DNA of 64,000 nucleotides, taken from Lactobacillus johnsonii. GTDB taxonomy: Bacteria; Bacillota; Bacilli; Lactobacillales; Lactobacillaceae. Below are positions 52,271 through 63,929 of the stretch, piece after piece; positions within the stretch are counted from its first letter, which is position 1; every line of letters starts with the position of its first letter. The translations under genes and the position numbers were made by a program. A model generated the notes under the pieces. It saw nothing but the letters and a program-made list of their open reading frames with translations, was not told where the DNA came from and searched no databases. The stretch lies in the NCBI RefSeq assembly GCF_014058685.1, contig NZ_CP059055.1, positions 1,302,001-1,366,000 of the forward strand. The letters are read 5' to 3'.

Positions 52271-52836
52271 TCACAGTTTAAATAATAATGTGAGAAATTA
52301 AACACTTGATATTGATGAGAACAAACGTGCTTTTGAAAATCAATTAATTCAATAATGATTGCTAAATCTTCCAATAAATAACTATAACTTTTATTGCAGC
52401 TATGACTAATCCAAAAACAAATTCGATCATAGAGGATATTAGTCAATTGTTTAAGGATGAGCTCTGAAAAACTTCCTCGCTTGTAAACATATGAGTGAAT
52501 ATATTGAAAAAAATGTTTCCTCATCTTTTCACACATACAGTTTTCTTCACTGAAATTATATGCATTATAGAAATATTGTTTATGTTTTTGAATATAGCTA
52601 CATAAACTATTAAGAATTTGTCTTAAACTATTCTTTTCATTTTTACGTAATTCTTTTTTCAGCTCTAGTAAAATACAAGCTTCAATACAGTTATTTATTT
52701 TTCCATATCGTAAATAGAAAGTTCTTCTACTAATTCCTGCTTCAAGACAAAGTTTAGAAATATTTATTTTCTTTAGGTCTGGTTGAGATAACATATCATG
52801 TAAAGCTATTTGAACTCGTTGTAATTCATCCAGCAT
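52267..52836 (-). CDS. TetR/AcrR-type transcriptional regulator
   Basis: 189 residues. N-terminal helix-turn-helix (INISKLCLEAGISRRTFYLRYG) in TetR style, then an all-helical, Cys- and Tyr-rich ligand-binding part. No obvious target gene lies divergent to it; an IS element now occupies the upstream side and may have separated it from its target. Confidence 0.78.
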   Translation of the reverse strand: MLDELQRVQIALHDMLSQPDLKKINISKLCLEAGISRRTFYLRYGKINNCIEACILLELKKELRKNEKNSLRQILNSLCSYIQKHKQYFYNAYNFSEENCMCEKMRKHFFQYIHSYVYKRGSFSELILKQLTNILYDRICFWISHSCNKSYSYLLEDLAIIIELIDFQKHVCSHQYQVFNFSHYYLNCD

Positions 52837-52994
52837 TTCATTCTAATTTCCTTTCTAATTAAACTATGATCACTCTCCAATCTTACATAGTTTTATTACT
52901 TTAACAGGTTTTTAAAGGGTATGCAACATTAATAATGTAATTAGTGTTATTTTTAAATATTTCTTTAAATTTAATAACCGCAAATTGCAATAAT

Positions 52995-54151
52995 AAATTG
53001 AACACTTTTAGTTAAGCTGCTTGATAGATTAGATCTAATTCTCTTTCAAAGATTTCATCTGGTGTATGATAGGCCAGTATCTTTCTTGGCAAAGAATTGC
53101 ACCAGGTTTCAATATTAATGATGTCTTGTAAAGAATAGTTAGCTATTGCTTCTCCCTTAGGAATGAATCTGCGAATAAGACCATTGTGTCTTTCAACTGT
53201 TCCCTTATCACAAGAAGTGTAAGGATGGGCATAGTAAACCAGTGTATTGGATACTTTTTCTAGGTTGGAAAGATCTGCAAACTCTGAGCCATTATCAGTG
53301 GTAATGGTTTTAAAAATATCATTCCAATGTTCGCTGTATTGCCTTTGGAGTTCTTTAAAGGCCTGCATGACACTGACAGAAGTCTTGTCAGGAATACGAA
53401 GAATTAAAAACTCACGACTCATACGCTCAGATAAGGTTAGCAGTACCTCATCATCTTTGCTCTTATGTCCGAGAACTAAATCGCATTCCCAATGACCGAA
53501 TTCATTACGTTTATTGATCTCTTTAGGACGTTCTTCAATGCTTCTGCCAAGTTTTTTCTTATTTTTGCGAATACGATGAAGCTTAGTATTGCGTTTAAGC
53601 TTCTCTGGCAAGTCGTAATTATAAATTCCTAATAAGCCTTGATCAACGTAATTATAAAGAGTTTTGGTGCAGACAACATCGCTGCTAGCGAATTCGCCAA
53701 CAGCAGTAGCACGATTACTGCACACATCAAGCGACCAGCCATCTTTAAAAAAATGCTTGTGGACATAGCGCATGAATTGAGCTTTCCTGAGAAAGTCTGA
53801 TTTGCGCCCACAATTTTTACGATGAGCTTTATATGCATCATGCCCTTGAGTAGCCTTATATTTTTTGACTTTACCATGATACAGTTTTACAGTGCCACGC
53901 TTAACCTCATAGCTGATAGTAGAAGGAGAACAGTTAAGTTCACGGGCAATTGCACGCAAAGAATAGCCATCTTTCAAACGCAATTGAATAATAACTCGCT
54001 CTTCAAATGATAAATGCTTGCCTTTAACGTGCTGGTTCATGGTAGAATGTAAAGAGTCCATTTTGACCTCCAATAGAAAGTTTTTGTGGTTATTAACATT
54101 CTATCAAACAGGTCCGAATGGACTTTTTATTTTTTATCAAGTGTTCAATTT
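52995..54151 (-). mobile_element. IS30-family insertion sequence, apparently complete
   Basis: Terminal inverted repeats AAATTGAACACTT (52995-53007) and AAGTGTTCAATTT (54139-54151) match exactly over 13 bp. They are flanked by AAT on both sides (52992-52994 and 54152-54154), a likely 3-bp target duplication. One transposase gene fills the element. It sits between a TetR-type regulator and a GNAT gene. Confidence 0.88.
53012..54073 (-). CDS. IS30-family transposase
   Basis: 353 residues. N-terminal helix-turn-helix domains (HLSFEERVIIQLRLKDG, SLRAIARELNCSPSTISYEV) and a DDE catalytic core: GHWECDLV, TTDNGSEF and KGTVERHNG. No stop or frameshift, so probably active. Start could be the internal ATG giving MDSLHSTMNQ. 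Confidence 0.95.
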   Translation of the reverse strand: MEVKMDSLHSTMNQHVKGKHLSFEERVIIQLRLKDGYSLRAIARELNCSPSTISYEVKRGTVKLYHGKVKKYKATQGHDAYKAHRKNCGRKSDFLRKAQFMRYVHKHFFKDGWSLDVCSNRATAVGEFASSDVVCTKTLYNYVDQGLLGIYNYDLPEKLKRNTKLHRIRKNKKKLGRSIEERPKEINKRNEFGHWECDLVLGHKSKDDEVLLTLSERMSREFLILRIPDKTSVSVMQAFKELQRQYSEHWNDIFKTITTDNGSEFADLSNLEKVSNTLVYYAHPYTSCDKGTVERHNGLIRRFIPKGEAIANYSLQDIINIETWCNSLPRKILAYHTPDEIFERELDLIYQAA

Positions 54152-54180
54152 AATTTTACAATCAGCGTAAATTTAATAAC

Positions 54181-54221
54181 AAAAAGAGAATCAATCTTTC
54201 TTTAGTGATTGATTCTCTTTT
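54181..54221 (-). terminator. terminator after the GNAT gene
   Basis: AAAAGAGAATCAATC / GATTGATTCTCTTTT perfect 15-bp stem, with T-rich tails on both strands, just outside the IS element. Confidence 0.85.
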
Positions 54222-54224
54222 ATT

Positions 54225-54794
54225 TTAATTAACTTTTTTAATCATATGGTCATACATACGATCCCCGATCGTCATGGTAGAAGTCGTTTTAAAGCCCATA
54301 TAATCGTACAAGCGAGCAGCTCTAGGATTATCTTGATCAACATTCAAGCTTATCTTTTTATATCCATTTTGGCGTGCTATCTCAGGGGCGATTTTAATTA
54401 ATTTCTGTCCAATTCCTTTCCCCCAATGTTTTGGAGAAACAGCAATAGCATCCAGATACCATTCATGCGGGAGTGCTTCTTTATCTGAAAAAATAACTGC
54501 ATCAAGAGGTAATCCAACTTTCGGATATGCACTTTTTAATGAGATATCAATCAAACCTTGATCATCATAACCATACATTACTATTAAACCAATTGGTCGA
54601 TCTAAATCATCGGTTTCTACCCACATACGATTATGTGAGTAACGATAATGAGGAGAATAAAAGCCATGTTTCATTAAATCATAAAACTGACTCTCTGGAA
54701 GAGCTTTAATAGTATCCATATCCATCTCGTCAAAGATTTGTTTTAAAATTGGATAAACTAAAGGAAAATCAGTTAATTTTGCCTTTCTAATCAT
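54225..54794 (-). CDS. GNAT-family acetyltransferase
   Basis: 189 residues. Acetyl-CoA loop is WGKGIGQKLIK after IAVSPKH, and the C-terminal strand has NPRAARLYDYMGF. Transfers an acetyl group to an unknown small molecule or protein. Last gene after smpB, 13 bases away. Confidence 0.88.
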   Translation of the reverse strand: MIRKAKLTDFPLVYPILKQIFDEMDMDTIKALPESQFYDLMKHGFYSPHYRYSHNRMWVETDDLDRPIGLIVMYGYDDQGLIDISLKSAYPKVGLPLDAVIFSDKEALPHEWYLDAIAVSPKHWGKGIGQKLIKIAPEIARQNGYKKISLNVDQDNPRAARLYDYMGFKTTSTMTIGDRMYDHMIKKVN

Positions 54795-54806
54795 TTAATT
54801 CACCTA

Positions 54807-55262
54807 CTAAATCCCATACTTACGATGAATTTCACGGTCTTGATCACGCTTTTTAATAGTTTGGCGTTTATCATATTGCTTCTTACCTTGTCCTACTCCA
54901 ATTAAAACCTTAGCAAATCCATGTTTTAAATATACTTTTAAAGGAATAATTGCCATCCCTTGTTGAGCTTGAATTCCAGCTAAACGAGCGATTTCTTTCT
55001 TATGAAGCAATAAGCGCCGTGAGCGTAAAGGATCATGATTATAGCGATTACCTTCTTTATATTCACTAATATGAACATTTTCTAAAAAAGCAGATCCATT
55101 AATAATTTGAACATATCCGTCCCGTAAATTAATTCTACGTGCACGAATTGATTTAATCTCCGTTCCAGTTAATGCAATTCCGGCTTCAAGAGTTTCCTTA
55201 ATAAAATAATCATGACTTGCTTTTTTATTTTGAGCAATCAAATTATCTGCTTTTTGTTTCAT
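54807..55262 (-). CDS. smpB: SsrA-binding protein SmpB
   Basis: 151 residues. Begins [13 protein letters not shown] and has the GTEIKSIR motif and basic tail ([19 protein letters not shown]). Delivers tmRNA to stalled ribosomes; the tmRNA gene is at 25290. Follows rnr by 15 bases, the usual secG-rnr-smpB order. Confidence 0.96.
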   Translation of the reverse strand: MKQKADNLIAQNKKASHDYFIKETLEAGIALTGTEIKSIRARRINLRDGYVQIINGSAFLENVHISEYKEGNRYNHDPLRSRRLLLHKKEIARLAGIQAQQGMAIIPLKVYLKHGFAKVLIGVGQGKKQYDKRQTIKKRDQDREIHRKYGI

Positions 55263-55276
55263 CGTTTTCTTCCTAA

Positions 55277-57619
55277 TTATTTTTTATTGGACTTGACAGC
55301 TGTTGTTTTGCGATGACGAATCTTAAAATTATGGCCATTATTTACGTGAGAAGTATTGTTATTTCTCTTGTTTCCACCATTTTTACGTCCTTTATCAAAG
55401 CTACGTTTTCCACGATTATTACTTCTTTGAGGACGCTTTGGGGCATTCGGATCATAAATTTCAAAGTCTAATTGATGTTGTTCCACATCAGCTCTAATCA
55501 ACTTAACTTTTATTGGCATCCCAATCTTAAACTGCTTATGTGAATTACGTCCAGTTAAGGTTAATGATTTTTCATCAAAATTATAGTAGTCATCGTTTAA
55601 ATTAGAAATATGAATTAAACCTTCAACAGTATTTGGCAATTGAATAAACATTCCGAAACTTGTTACTGAGGAAACAATTGCATCAAATGTTTGACCAACT
55701 TTATCAGCCATAAACTCAGTCATCTTGAGATCGTTCACACTTCGTTCAGTATCAATTGATTTTCTTTCTTGTGTTGAAGTTTGTTCAGCAACATCTGGAA
55801 GTTGAGCCTTAAAGTGCTTTTGAATATCTTGATCCATATTTTCATTTGCATATTCATGAATCATACGGTGGACCATTAAATCAGAATAGCGACGAATTGG
55901 GGAAGTAAAGTGAGTATAGTACTTAGCTGCTAACCCAAAGTGACCCAGTGGTTCAGGAGAATAATGTGCTTGCTTTAAGCTACGAAGCATCATCATTTGA
56001 ACAACAGCTTCTTCAGGTGTACCCTCGGTTTTAGCTACAATCTTTTGCAAATCCTTTGGCTTTACATCATTTGGATCAGCCTTTACGTTTAGTCCAAATG
56101 CACTTACAAACTCAAAGAATGATTGCATTTTTTCTTGATCTGGAGTTTCATGTACACGATAAAGGAAAGGTGTATGTTTCTTATAGTAGTCTTCGGCAAC
56201 AGTTTCATTTGCCATCAACATAAAGGATTCAATCATCTTTTCAGCAGTTCCACGTTCATGAAGAACAATATCTGTTGGCTTACCCTTATCATCAACTACA
56301 ATTTTTGCTTCTGGTTCTTCAAAATCAATAGCCCCACGTTGGTGACGTTTTTTATACAAAATATTATGTAAATCGGCCATTTCATGAAGCATTGGGGCTG
56401 CATCTGCATACTTTTGCTCTAACTTTTCATGATTATTTGGATCAAGAACTTTATTAACATTATTGTAAGTTAAACGTCCATGTGACTTCATAACTGATGG
56501 ATAAATTCTATATCCAACACGTTTACCTTCTGGGGTAATTTCCATATCACATGATAGAACTAAACGTTCTACACCTTCATTAAGAGAACAAATACCATTT
56601 GATAATCTAAATGGAAGCATTGGGATAACACGATCAACTAAATATGTACTGTTACCACGAGCAAAAGCTTCTTTATCTAGCGGTGTGCCTTCTTTTACAT
56701 AATGAGATACATCAGCTATATGTACTCCTAAGTGATAGTTACCATTAGGGAGTTTCCAAACTACGACTGCATCATCAAAGTCTTTAGAATCGTCACCGTC
56801 AATTGTTACAGCTGGTTGATCGGTAATATCAACCCGTTTACTTTTTTCTTCTTCAGTTACATGATCAGGAATGTTATTTGCTTGATCCATTGCTTCTTCA
56901 GGCCAATCAGTCCGAATATCATTATCAACAACAATTGACATGATATCAACACCAGGATCATTCTTATTACCGATTGTGAGAAGTGCTACACCCTGCATTT
57001 CATCTGGTTGATCTTCATCAGGATATTTAGTAATAGAAATTTTAACCATATCACCCATTTGTGGCTTAACACCATTATCAGTGATATTAATTTTATATTT
57101 CTTTAATTTTCTATTTTCACTAACAACATAACCGTAAAATCCACTTGATTTCACTACTTCATCAGAGTATGGATGAAATTCTCCAACTAAAGTTTCTACA
57201 CCACGTTCAGTAATTTCTTCAATTTTACCTTCTGGACCTTTGCCATTCCATGGATTAGCACCAGCAATAATTTTTACCTTAACGCGGTCCCCATCAATAG
57301 CAAATTTAGTATTATGTTTATCAATAAAGGCATCTTCCATGCTTTCATCATCAAATCTGACAAAACCAAATCCTTTATCATTTGCCTTAAAGGTACCTTC
57401 AGCAACAGTGTTTAATTGATTCAACTGGTACTTTCCCTGACCATCAGTTACAATCTTTTTACTATGCTCTAAAAAAGTTAAAGCTTTAACCAAATCAGGA
57501 AAATTCAATCTTTGGCTACGACTAAGATCATTTTCAAGTTGATCCACATCATATTGTTCTTGAGGATTATGTCTAAATGTTTCATAAACATCAGCTAAAA
57601 CTCGTTCATTCTGTGTCAT
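55277..57619 (-). CDS. rnr: ribonuclease R
   Basis: 780 residues. N-terminal winged helix and cold-shock domains, RNB catalytic domain ([22 protein letters not shown] with the acidic metal site), S1 domain ([17 protein letters not shown]) and a basic, Asn/Arg-rich tail. Degrades structured RNA 3'-5', including defective mRNA in trans-translation, which fits its smpB neighbour. Confidence 0.95.
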   Translation of the reverse strand: MTQNERVLADVYETFRHNPQEQYDVDQLENDLSRSQRLNFPDLVKALTFLEHSKKIVTDGQGKYQLNQLNTVAEGTFKANDKGFGFVRFDDESMEDAFIDKHNTKFAIDGDRVKVKIIAGANPWNGKGPEGKIEEITERGVETLVGEFHPYSDEVVKSSGFYGYVVSENRKLKKYKINITDNGVKPQMGDMVKISITKYPDEDQPDEMQGVALLTIGNKNDPGVDIMSIVVDNDIRTDWPEEAMDQANNIPDHVTEEEKSKRVDITDQPAVTIDGDDSKDFDDAVVVWKLPNGNYHLGVHIADVSHYVKEGTPLDKEAFARGNSTYLVDRVIPMLPFRLSNGICSLNEGVERLVLSCDMEITPEGKRVGYRIYPSVMKSHGRLTYNNVNKVLDPNNHEKLEQKYADAAPMLHEMADLHNILYKKRHQRGAIDFEEPEAKIVVDDKGKPTDIVLHERGTAEKMIESFMLMANETVAEDYYKKHTPFLYRVHETPDQEKMQSFFEFVSAFGLNVKADPNDVKPKDLQKIVAKTEGTPEEAVVQMMMLRSLKQAHYSPEPLGHFGLAAKYYTHFTSPIRRYSDLMVHRMIHEYANENMDQDIQKHFKAQLPDVAEQTSTQERKSIDTERSVNDLKMTEFMADKVGQTFDAIVSSVTSFGMFIQLPNTVEGLIHISNLNDDYYNFDEKSLTLTGRNSHKQFKIGMPIKVKLIRADVEQHQLDFEIYDPNAPKRPQRSNNRGKRSFDKGRKNGGNKRNNNTSHVNNGHNFKIRHRKTTAVKSNKK

Positions 57620-57670
57620 TATATAAATTGCCTCAATTTCTTTATAAAATAAGTTAAGTTAAAAGAAATT

Positions 57671-57704
57671 AAAAAAGCCCTCCTGTGACCAGAAGGCTTT
57701 TTTT
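57671..57704 (-). terminator. terminator between secG and rnr
   Basis: AAAGCCTTCTG / CAGGAGGGCTTT stem followed by T6 on the minus strand, right after the secG stop. It reduces readthrough into rnr. Confidence 0.85.
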
Positions 57705-57936
57705 ACTTGGATGAAAGTACTGCCAAGATCAAAGCAAGAGCAAAAAAGAGAACCAATAATACAGCGGTAATCCTTTCCATTAATGCTTCAAATCCACGCT
57801 TCTTTGTCTGGCCGCCAAATACTGCACCGCCGGACAATGCGTTTAAGGCATCTTGTTGCTTTTGCGGCTGCATCAACGTAGCAATAATAATTAAAAAGCT
57901 AACAATGATGAGTAGCGTCATGACGATATTATACAA
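57703..57936 (-). CDS. secG: SecG preprotein translocase subunit
   Basis: 77 residues with two membrane spans and the SecG pattern LNALSGGAVFGGQTKKRG between them. Start is TTG 57936, five bases after GGAGG. A longer frame to 57993 lacks a ribosome site and exceeds the family length. Confidence 0.93.
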   Translation of the reverse strand: MYNIVMTLLIIVSFLIIIATLMQPQKQQDALNALSGGAVFGGQTKKRGFEALMERITAVLLVLFFALALILAVLSSK

Positions 57937-58000
57937 AGCGCTGCCTCCATTACCTAAATTTCTTACTGTACTGATTTTACCATATTTAGCCAATGAATGC

Positions 58001-58044
58001 TAAAAGAAAAAGGGAGTCACCTAAAGCAACGTCCCTTTTTCTTT
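58001..58044 (-). terminator. terminator after enolase
   Basis: AAAGAAAAAGGGA / TCCCTTTTTCTTT stem with a T-rich tail, closing the glycolytic group. Confidence 0.85.
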
Positions 58045-58059
58045 TATTTCAACTATTAA

Positions 58060-59388
<1,329 letters not shown>

Positions 59389-59404
59389 TTAAATAAATTG
59401 TTAA

Positions 59405-60160
59405 TTAATCTTGGTAGTTTACCAATGCTAAGAATGATTCTGGATCAAGAGAAGCACCACCAACTAAACCACCATCAATGTCAGGCTTAGACATTAATTC
59501 TTTTACGTTAGCTGGTTTTACTGAACCACCGTATTGGATACGAACGTTTTCAGCAGTTTCTTCATTGTACAAGTCTTTTACAGTTTCACGAATAGTCTTG
59601 CACATTTCTTCAGCTTGATCAGCAGAAGCAGTCTTACCAGTACCGATAGCCCAAATTGGTTCGTAAGCAATAACAAGTTTAGAAACTTGTTCTGCAGTTA
59701 AGCCATCTAAAGCAGCTTTAATTTGAGCTACTACCCATTCATCTTGCTTGTTAGCTTCACGAGTTTCAAGAGATTCACCACAGCAAATGATTGGAGTTAC
59801 GCCATTAGCAAATAAAGCCTTAGCTTTCTTGTTAATGTCTTCATCAGTTTCGTGGAAGTAACCACGACGTTCTGAGTGACCAATAATACAGTAGTCAATA
59901 CCCATTTCATTCAAAACTTTAGGTGAAGTTTCACCAGTAAAGGCACCTTCAACTTCAAAGTATGCATTTTCTGCACCAGTATGTAAGTTTGAGCCTTCAG
60001 CAGTCTTCTTTAAAACATAAAGATCAACTGCAGGTGCAGCAATAACTGATTCAACTTTACTTGGATCTGGCAACTTACCCTTAACTGCATTAACAAATTC
60101 AATGGTTTGTTCAGGGTTCATGTGTAATTTCCAGTTACCAGCAATAATTGGTGTACGCAT
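59405..60160 (-). CDS. tpiA: triosephosphate isomerase
   Basis: 251 residues. N-terminal AGNWKLHMN with catalytic Lys, GHSERRGYF with His, and [13 protein letters not shown] with Glu. Interconverts the two triose phosphates. Follows pgk by 18 bases. Confidence 0.97.
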
Positions 60161-60178
60161 TAAAAATTCCTCCTAATT

Positions 60179-61390
60179 TTACTTGTCAGAAACACAAGCG
60201 ATTCCTGGTAATTCTTTACCTTCAAGGTAGTTAAGTGAAGCACCACCACCAGTAGAAATGTGGCTGATCTTAGGAGCGATTCCTAATTGCTTAGCAGCAG
60301 CAGTTGAGTCACCACCACCAATAATAGTTACGGCATCCTTTAAGTCAGCTAATGCACGACCAACTTCCAAAGTACCTTCTGCGTAATTTGGCATTTCGAA
60401 TGCACCCATAGGTCCGTTCCATACAACAGTCTTAGCATCCTTTAAGATGTCTCTGAATTTTTCAACAGTCTTAGGACCGATGTCAAGACCCATTTCGTTG
60501 TCAGGAATATCATCACCAACAATTTCGTGAGGAGCATCATTTGAGAATTCAGTAGCAGCAACGTTATCAACTGGAAGAACGATCTTGTCGCCAGCCTTTT
60601 CAAGCAAGCTCTTAGCAAGTTCTACCTTGTCAGCTTCAAATAATGATTTACCAATCTTGTGACCTTGTGCAGCTAAGAAAGTATAAGCCATACCACCACC
60701 GATTAAAATGTGATCTGACTTAGGAATTAAGTTTTCAATAACACCAATCTTATCTGATACTTTTGCACCACCAAGAATAGTTACAAATGGGTGAACTGGG
60801 TTTTCAACAGCATCACCTAAGAACTTAATTTCCTTTTCAAGTAAGTAACCAGCTGCTGCAGGCTTACCAGCCTTCTTCATAGCAGTTGCAATACCAACGT
60901 TTGAAGCGTGACTTCTGTGAGCAGTACCAAATGCATCGTTTACAAATACATCACCAAGACTTGCCCAGTATTCGCCAAGCTTTGGATCGTTCTTAGATTC
61001 ACGCTTACCAAAGTCGTTGTCAATATCTTGGAATCTAGTGTTTTCAAGAACAACAACGTCGCCATCCTTCATGTTGTCGATAGCTTCTTCTACTTCTTTA
61101 CCCTCGTTTTCTGGTACAAAAGTTACAGGCTTTTCTAATAATTCACTTAAACGTTCTGCTACTGGACGTAATGACAATTCTTTCTTGTCAGCATCTGACT
61201 TAACACGACCCAAGTGGCTAAGCAAAATTGCTTTACCACCGTGATCAATGATGTATTTAATAGTTGGTAATGCAGCAACAATACGGTTGTCGTCACCAAT
61301 AACACCATTCTTAATTGGAACATTGAAGTCAACACGAACTAAAACTTTTTTACCTTTAAGATCAAGGTCTGAAACGATTAATTTAGCCAT
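60179..61390 (-). CDS. pgk: phosphoglycerate kinase
   Basis: 403 residues. [28 protein letters not shown], and the nucleotide loop [15 protein letters not shown]. Makes ATP from 1,3-bisphosphoglycerate. Preceded by a strong terminator-like hairpin separating it from gap. Confidence 0.97.
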   Translation of the reverse strand: MAKLIVSDLDLKGKKVLVRVDFNVPIKNGVIGDDNRIVAALPTIKYIIDHGGKAILLSHLGRVKSDADKKELSLRPVAERLSELLEKPVTFVPENEGKEVEEAIDNMKDGDVVVLENTRFQDIDNDFGKRESKNDPKLGEYWASLGDVFVNDAFGTAHRSHASNVGIATAMKKAGKPAAAGYLLEKEIKFLGDAVENPVHPFVTILGGAKVSDKIGVIENLIPKSDHILIGGGMAYTFLAAQGHKIGKSLFEADKVELAKSLLEKAGDKIVLPVDNVAATEFSNDAPHEIVGDDIPDNEMGLDIGPKTVEKFRDILKDAKTVVWNGPMGAFEMPNYAEGTLEVGRALADLKDAVTIIGGGDSTAAAKQLGIAPKISHISTGGGASLNYLEGKELPGIACVSDK

Positions 61391-61421
61391 TTAAACTAAT
61401 TTACCTCCGATAGATTATTTG

Positions 61422-61454
61422 AAAAAAGGCGGAGGAAGTAATTCCCTCCGCCTT
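61422..61454 (-). terminator. strong hairpin between gap and pgk
   Basis: AAGGCGGAGG / CCTCCGCCTT perfect 10-bp GC-rich stem then T6 on the minus strand. It should end cggR-gap transcripts, or act as partial terminator or 3' stabiliser, letting gap mRNA exceed pgk mRNA. Confidence 0.85.
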
Positions 61455-61496
61455 CTCTCGTCTGCTTACTTAAAATCAGTAATTAATAATTAATGA

Positions 61497-62513
61497 TTAA
61501 AGAGTAGCAAATTTCAATAAAGTACGAACCATTTGGCAAGTGAATGAGTATTCGTTGTCGTACCAAGCAACAGTCTTAACTAATTGCTTGTCACCTGCAG
61601 TAGTTACCATAGTTTGAGTTGGGTCAAAGATTGAACCAGCAGTCATACCTAAAACGTCGCTAGAAACGATGTTGTGGTCGTTGTATGCAAATGAAGGACT
61701 TTCGTACTTCTTAACTGCTTCGTTAACTTCGTCAGCAGTTACATCCTTGCTTAAGATTGAAACTAATTCAGTTACAGAACCATCTGGAACTGGAACACGT
61801 TGTGCGTGACCGTTCAACTTACCGTTCAATTCTGGAACAACAAGACCAATAGCCTTAGCAGCACCAGTTGAGTGAGGAATAATGTTGATAGCTGCAGCAC
61901 GTGCAGAACGTAAGTTACCACCACGTACAGGACCATCTAAAAGCATTTGAGTTGAAGTGTAAGCGTGGATAGTAGTCATAGTACCAACTTCAATGCCGAA
62001 TTCTTTTTGTAAAGCATTAACCATTGGTGCTAATGAGTTAGTAGTACATGAACCAGCTGAAACAATCTTGTCATCAGCAGTCAAAGTATCATCGTTTACG
62101 CCGTAAACAATGGTCTTCAAGTCTGAACCTGCAGGTGCAGAAATTAATACACGCTTTGCACCAGCCTTAAGGTGAGCTTCTGACTTAGCTTTGCTAGTGT
62201 AGAAACCAGTACATTCAAGAACAAAGTCAACGCCATCGTTCTTAACCCAAGGAATGTTTTGTGCTTGTGGTTCAGCGTAAACACGGTACTTCTTACCGTC
62301 AACTACGATTGAGTCATCAGTTGCTGAAACTTCGTGGTTGAAAGTACCATGAGTTGAGTCGTACTTAAGTAAGTGAGCTAAAAGTGCTGGAGTAGTCAAG
62401 TCGTTGATTGCAACAACTTCAATATCTGAAGACTTTTCGCCTAGATCCATAATACGACGGAATGCTAAACGACCAATACGGCCGAAACCGTTAATACCAA
62501 TTTTAACTGTCAT
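61497..62513 (-). CDS. gap: glyceraldehyde-3-phosphate dehydrogenase
   Basis: 338 residues, type I. NAD fold [15 protein letters not shown], catalytic Cys in [24 protein letters not shown] near the end. Second gene after cggR, in the usual Firmicutes order. Confidence 0.97.
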   Translation of the reverse strand: MTVKIGINGFGRIGRLAFRRIMDLGEKSSDIEVVAINDLTTPALLAHLLKYDSTHGTFNHEVSATDDSIVVDGKKYRVYAEPQAQNIPWVKNDGVDFVLECTGFYTSKAKSEAHLKAGAKRVLISAPAGSDLKTIVYGVNDDTLTADDKIVSAGSCTTNSLAPMVNALQKEFGIEVGTMTTIHAYTSTQMLLDGPVRGGNLRSARAAAINIIPHSTGAAKAIGLVVPELNGKLNGHAQRVPVPDGSVTELVSILSKDVTADEVNEAVKKYESPSFAYNDHNIVSSDVLGMTAGSIFDPTQTMVTTAGDKQLVKTVAWYDNEYSFTCQMVRTLLKFATL

Positions 62514-62567
62514 ATCCTATATTCCTCCTTAGGAAATATGTAAGTAACAATTTATTTTAAACGGGAA

Positions 62568-63599
62568 TTACTTCCCCTTTAAAACCAAGTTTGAGGCTCC
62601 TTCATCCGTGATTAACCACGTTTGTTTAGGAGCATGATGCATGTAAGCTACAATTGCAGAAGCTTTACTAGCCCCAGCAGCAATTGCAAATACATGAGGT
62701 ATTTTATCTAAGTCTTCTAATTGAAGACCGATCCGTGGGATACGTTTTACAAGTCTACCTTGTTGGTCAAAGAAATACCCAAAACATTCGGCCACAGCTC
62801 CATCATTTCGAAGCTTGGAACTAGTCATTACATCTAAGCCACGTCTTTTTGACATGACATCTGCTCTACCAATTCCATGTATCACCATATCACTATTATA
62901 AATGTTTGAAATCGCATTCGCAATATCTGTATCTTGAAGCAATAAAGTCAAAGCCTCAGATGAAACATTTTCAGGTAAATATAGCCCTTTATGCTTTCCA
63001 CCTGTCTCAGAAGCCATCATCTGAGCAACAGTATTACTCTGGATTTCAACGCTTTCTCCAACTGCTCCTCTTCCGGGAACAAATAACAAATCCCGATAGC
63101 GGCTTAATTTAGGAGAAAGATGATGGGCTACTCCCGCCACAGTAGTACCACCTAAAACGGTAATAATACTTTTTCCTAATGGTAAAAGTAAATCAAGCGC
63201 AGAGTTAAGTTGTTCACCCATTAAGTCAACAACGCGCTCTTGTCGATCCATGTCACCAGGAACAATAATAGCTCGATCGATCCCTAATTTTTGTGCCAAT
63301 TCAATTTCAGTTTGACTAGCGTTAAACAAACGATCGATTAAAGGAGCAGCTTCCTTTAAAGTTCTCTTTCCTTTATCAGTTAATTCCATACCGTAGCTCT
63401 GGATATTAATGAGTCCTAACTGCCGCAAATAATCAGTTTCAGTTCGCACATTGCGCTCGCTTAATCCTAATTTTTTAGCAACAACTCTTCGCCCAACTGG
63501 AGCTAACAGCGAAATCTGTTCAAGAACAAGAAAACGTTGCCGAATTATTTTTAAAACATCAGGAACTAAGCTTTGCAACAAGGTTAAATCCGAGTCCAT
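62568..63599 (-). CDS. cggR: central glycolytic genes regulator CggR
   Basis: 343 residues of the SorC family. N-terminal winged helix (GRRVVAKKLGLSERNVRTE), C-terminal sugar-phosphate domain (GGTTVAGVAHHLS, VPGRGAVGES). In Bacillus, CggR represses its operon until fructose 1,6-bisphosphate binds. It lies first in the operon, after a leader with palindromes. Confidence 0.93.
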   Translation of the reverse strand: MDSDLTLLQSLVPDVLKIIRQRFLVLEQISLLAPVGRRVVAKKLGLSERNVRTETDYLRQLGLINIQSYGMELTDKGKRTLKEAAPLIDRLFNASQTEIELAQKLGIDRAIIVPGDMDRQERVVDLMGEQLNSALDLLLPLGKSIITVLGGTTVAGVAHHLSPKLSRYRDLLFVPGRGAVGESVEIQSNTVAQMMASETGGKHKGLYLPENVSSEALTLLLQDTDIANAISNIYNSDMVIHGIGRADVMSKRRGLDVMTSSKLRNDGAVAECFGYFFDQQGRLVKRIPRIGLQLEDLDKIPHVFAIAAGASKASAIVAYMHHAPKQTWLITDEGASNLVLKGK

Positions 63600-63615
63600 T
63601 GCTCGCTCCCTCTAT

Positions 63616-63656
63616 TGGGTCAAAAGCGATACCGCCATATGACGGTAAGCGACCCA
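63616..63656 (-). promoter_or_regulatory. nested palindrome in the cggR leader, putative CggR operator
   Basis: TGGGTC and GACCCA enclose TACCG - CCATATGA - CGGTA, with AGCGA-type repeats beside them. It lies between the cggR promoter and its start, where CggR operators sit in other Firmicutes. CggR binding here is inferred. Confidence 0.55.
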
Positions 63657-63727
63657 AAAAGCTTAAAAATATTAGAGAGACGCGAATTAACTATATTTCA
63701 ATTCACATTTCTCTCTCGACAGTTTTT

Positions 63728-63756
63728 AGTATAGCAATATCTTTTTTTAAATTCAA
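63728..63756 (-). promoter_or_regulatory. cggR: cggR operon promoter
   Basis: On the minus strand TTGAAT (63756-63751), a 17-base spacer, then TATACT (63733-63728). A near-consensus sigma-A promoter about 130 bases before cggR. Confidence 0.75.
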
Positions 63757-63780
63757 GATATATCATTCAGAATAATTAAT

Positions 63781-63808
63781 TTGTACTTTCTACATTTTCT
63801 GATATACT
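63781..63808 (+). promoter_or_regulatory. promoter of tRNA-Arg
   Basis: TTGTAC (63781-63786), 16-base spacer, TATACT (63803-63808), 14 bases before the tRNA. Divergent from the cggR promoter. Confidence 0.65.
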
Positions 63809-63822
63809 TATTTTAGTTTGTC

Positions 63823-63894
63823 GTGCCCTTAGTGTAATGGATCGCACGTAAGATTCCGGTTCTTAAAATCTGAGTTCGACTCTCAGGGGGCGCA
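63823..63894 (+). tRNA. tRNA-Arg (CCG)
   Basis: 72-nt cloverleaf. Acceptor GTGCCCT pairs with GGGGCGC, discriminator A. Anticodon stem TAAGA / TCTTA with loop TTCCGGT, anticodon CCG reading CGG. T arm CTGAG / CTCAG with loop TTCGACT. CCA is not encoded. Confidence 0.93.
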
Positions 63895-63895
63895 T

Positions 63896-63929
63896 AAAAG
63901 GAACTAGCGTATGCTGGCTCCTTTTTTTG
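63896..63929 (+). terminator. terminator after tRNA-Arg
   Basis: AAAGGAACTAGC / GCTGGCTCCTTT stem, GTAT loop, then a T run. Confidence 0.82.
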
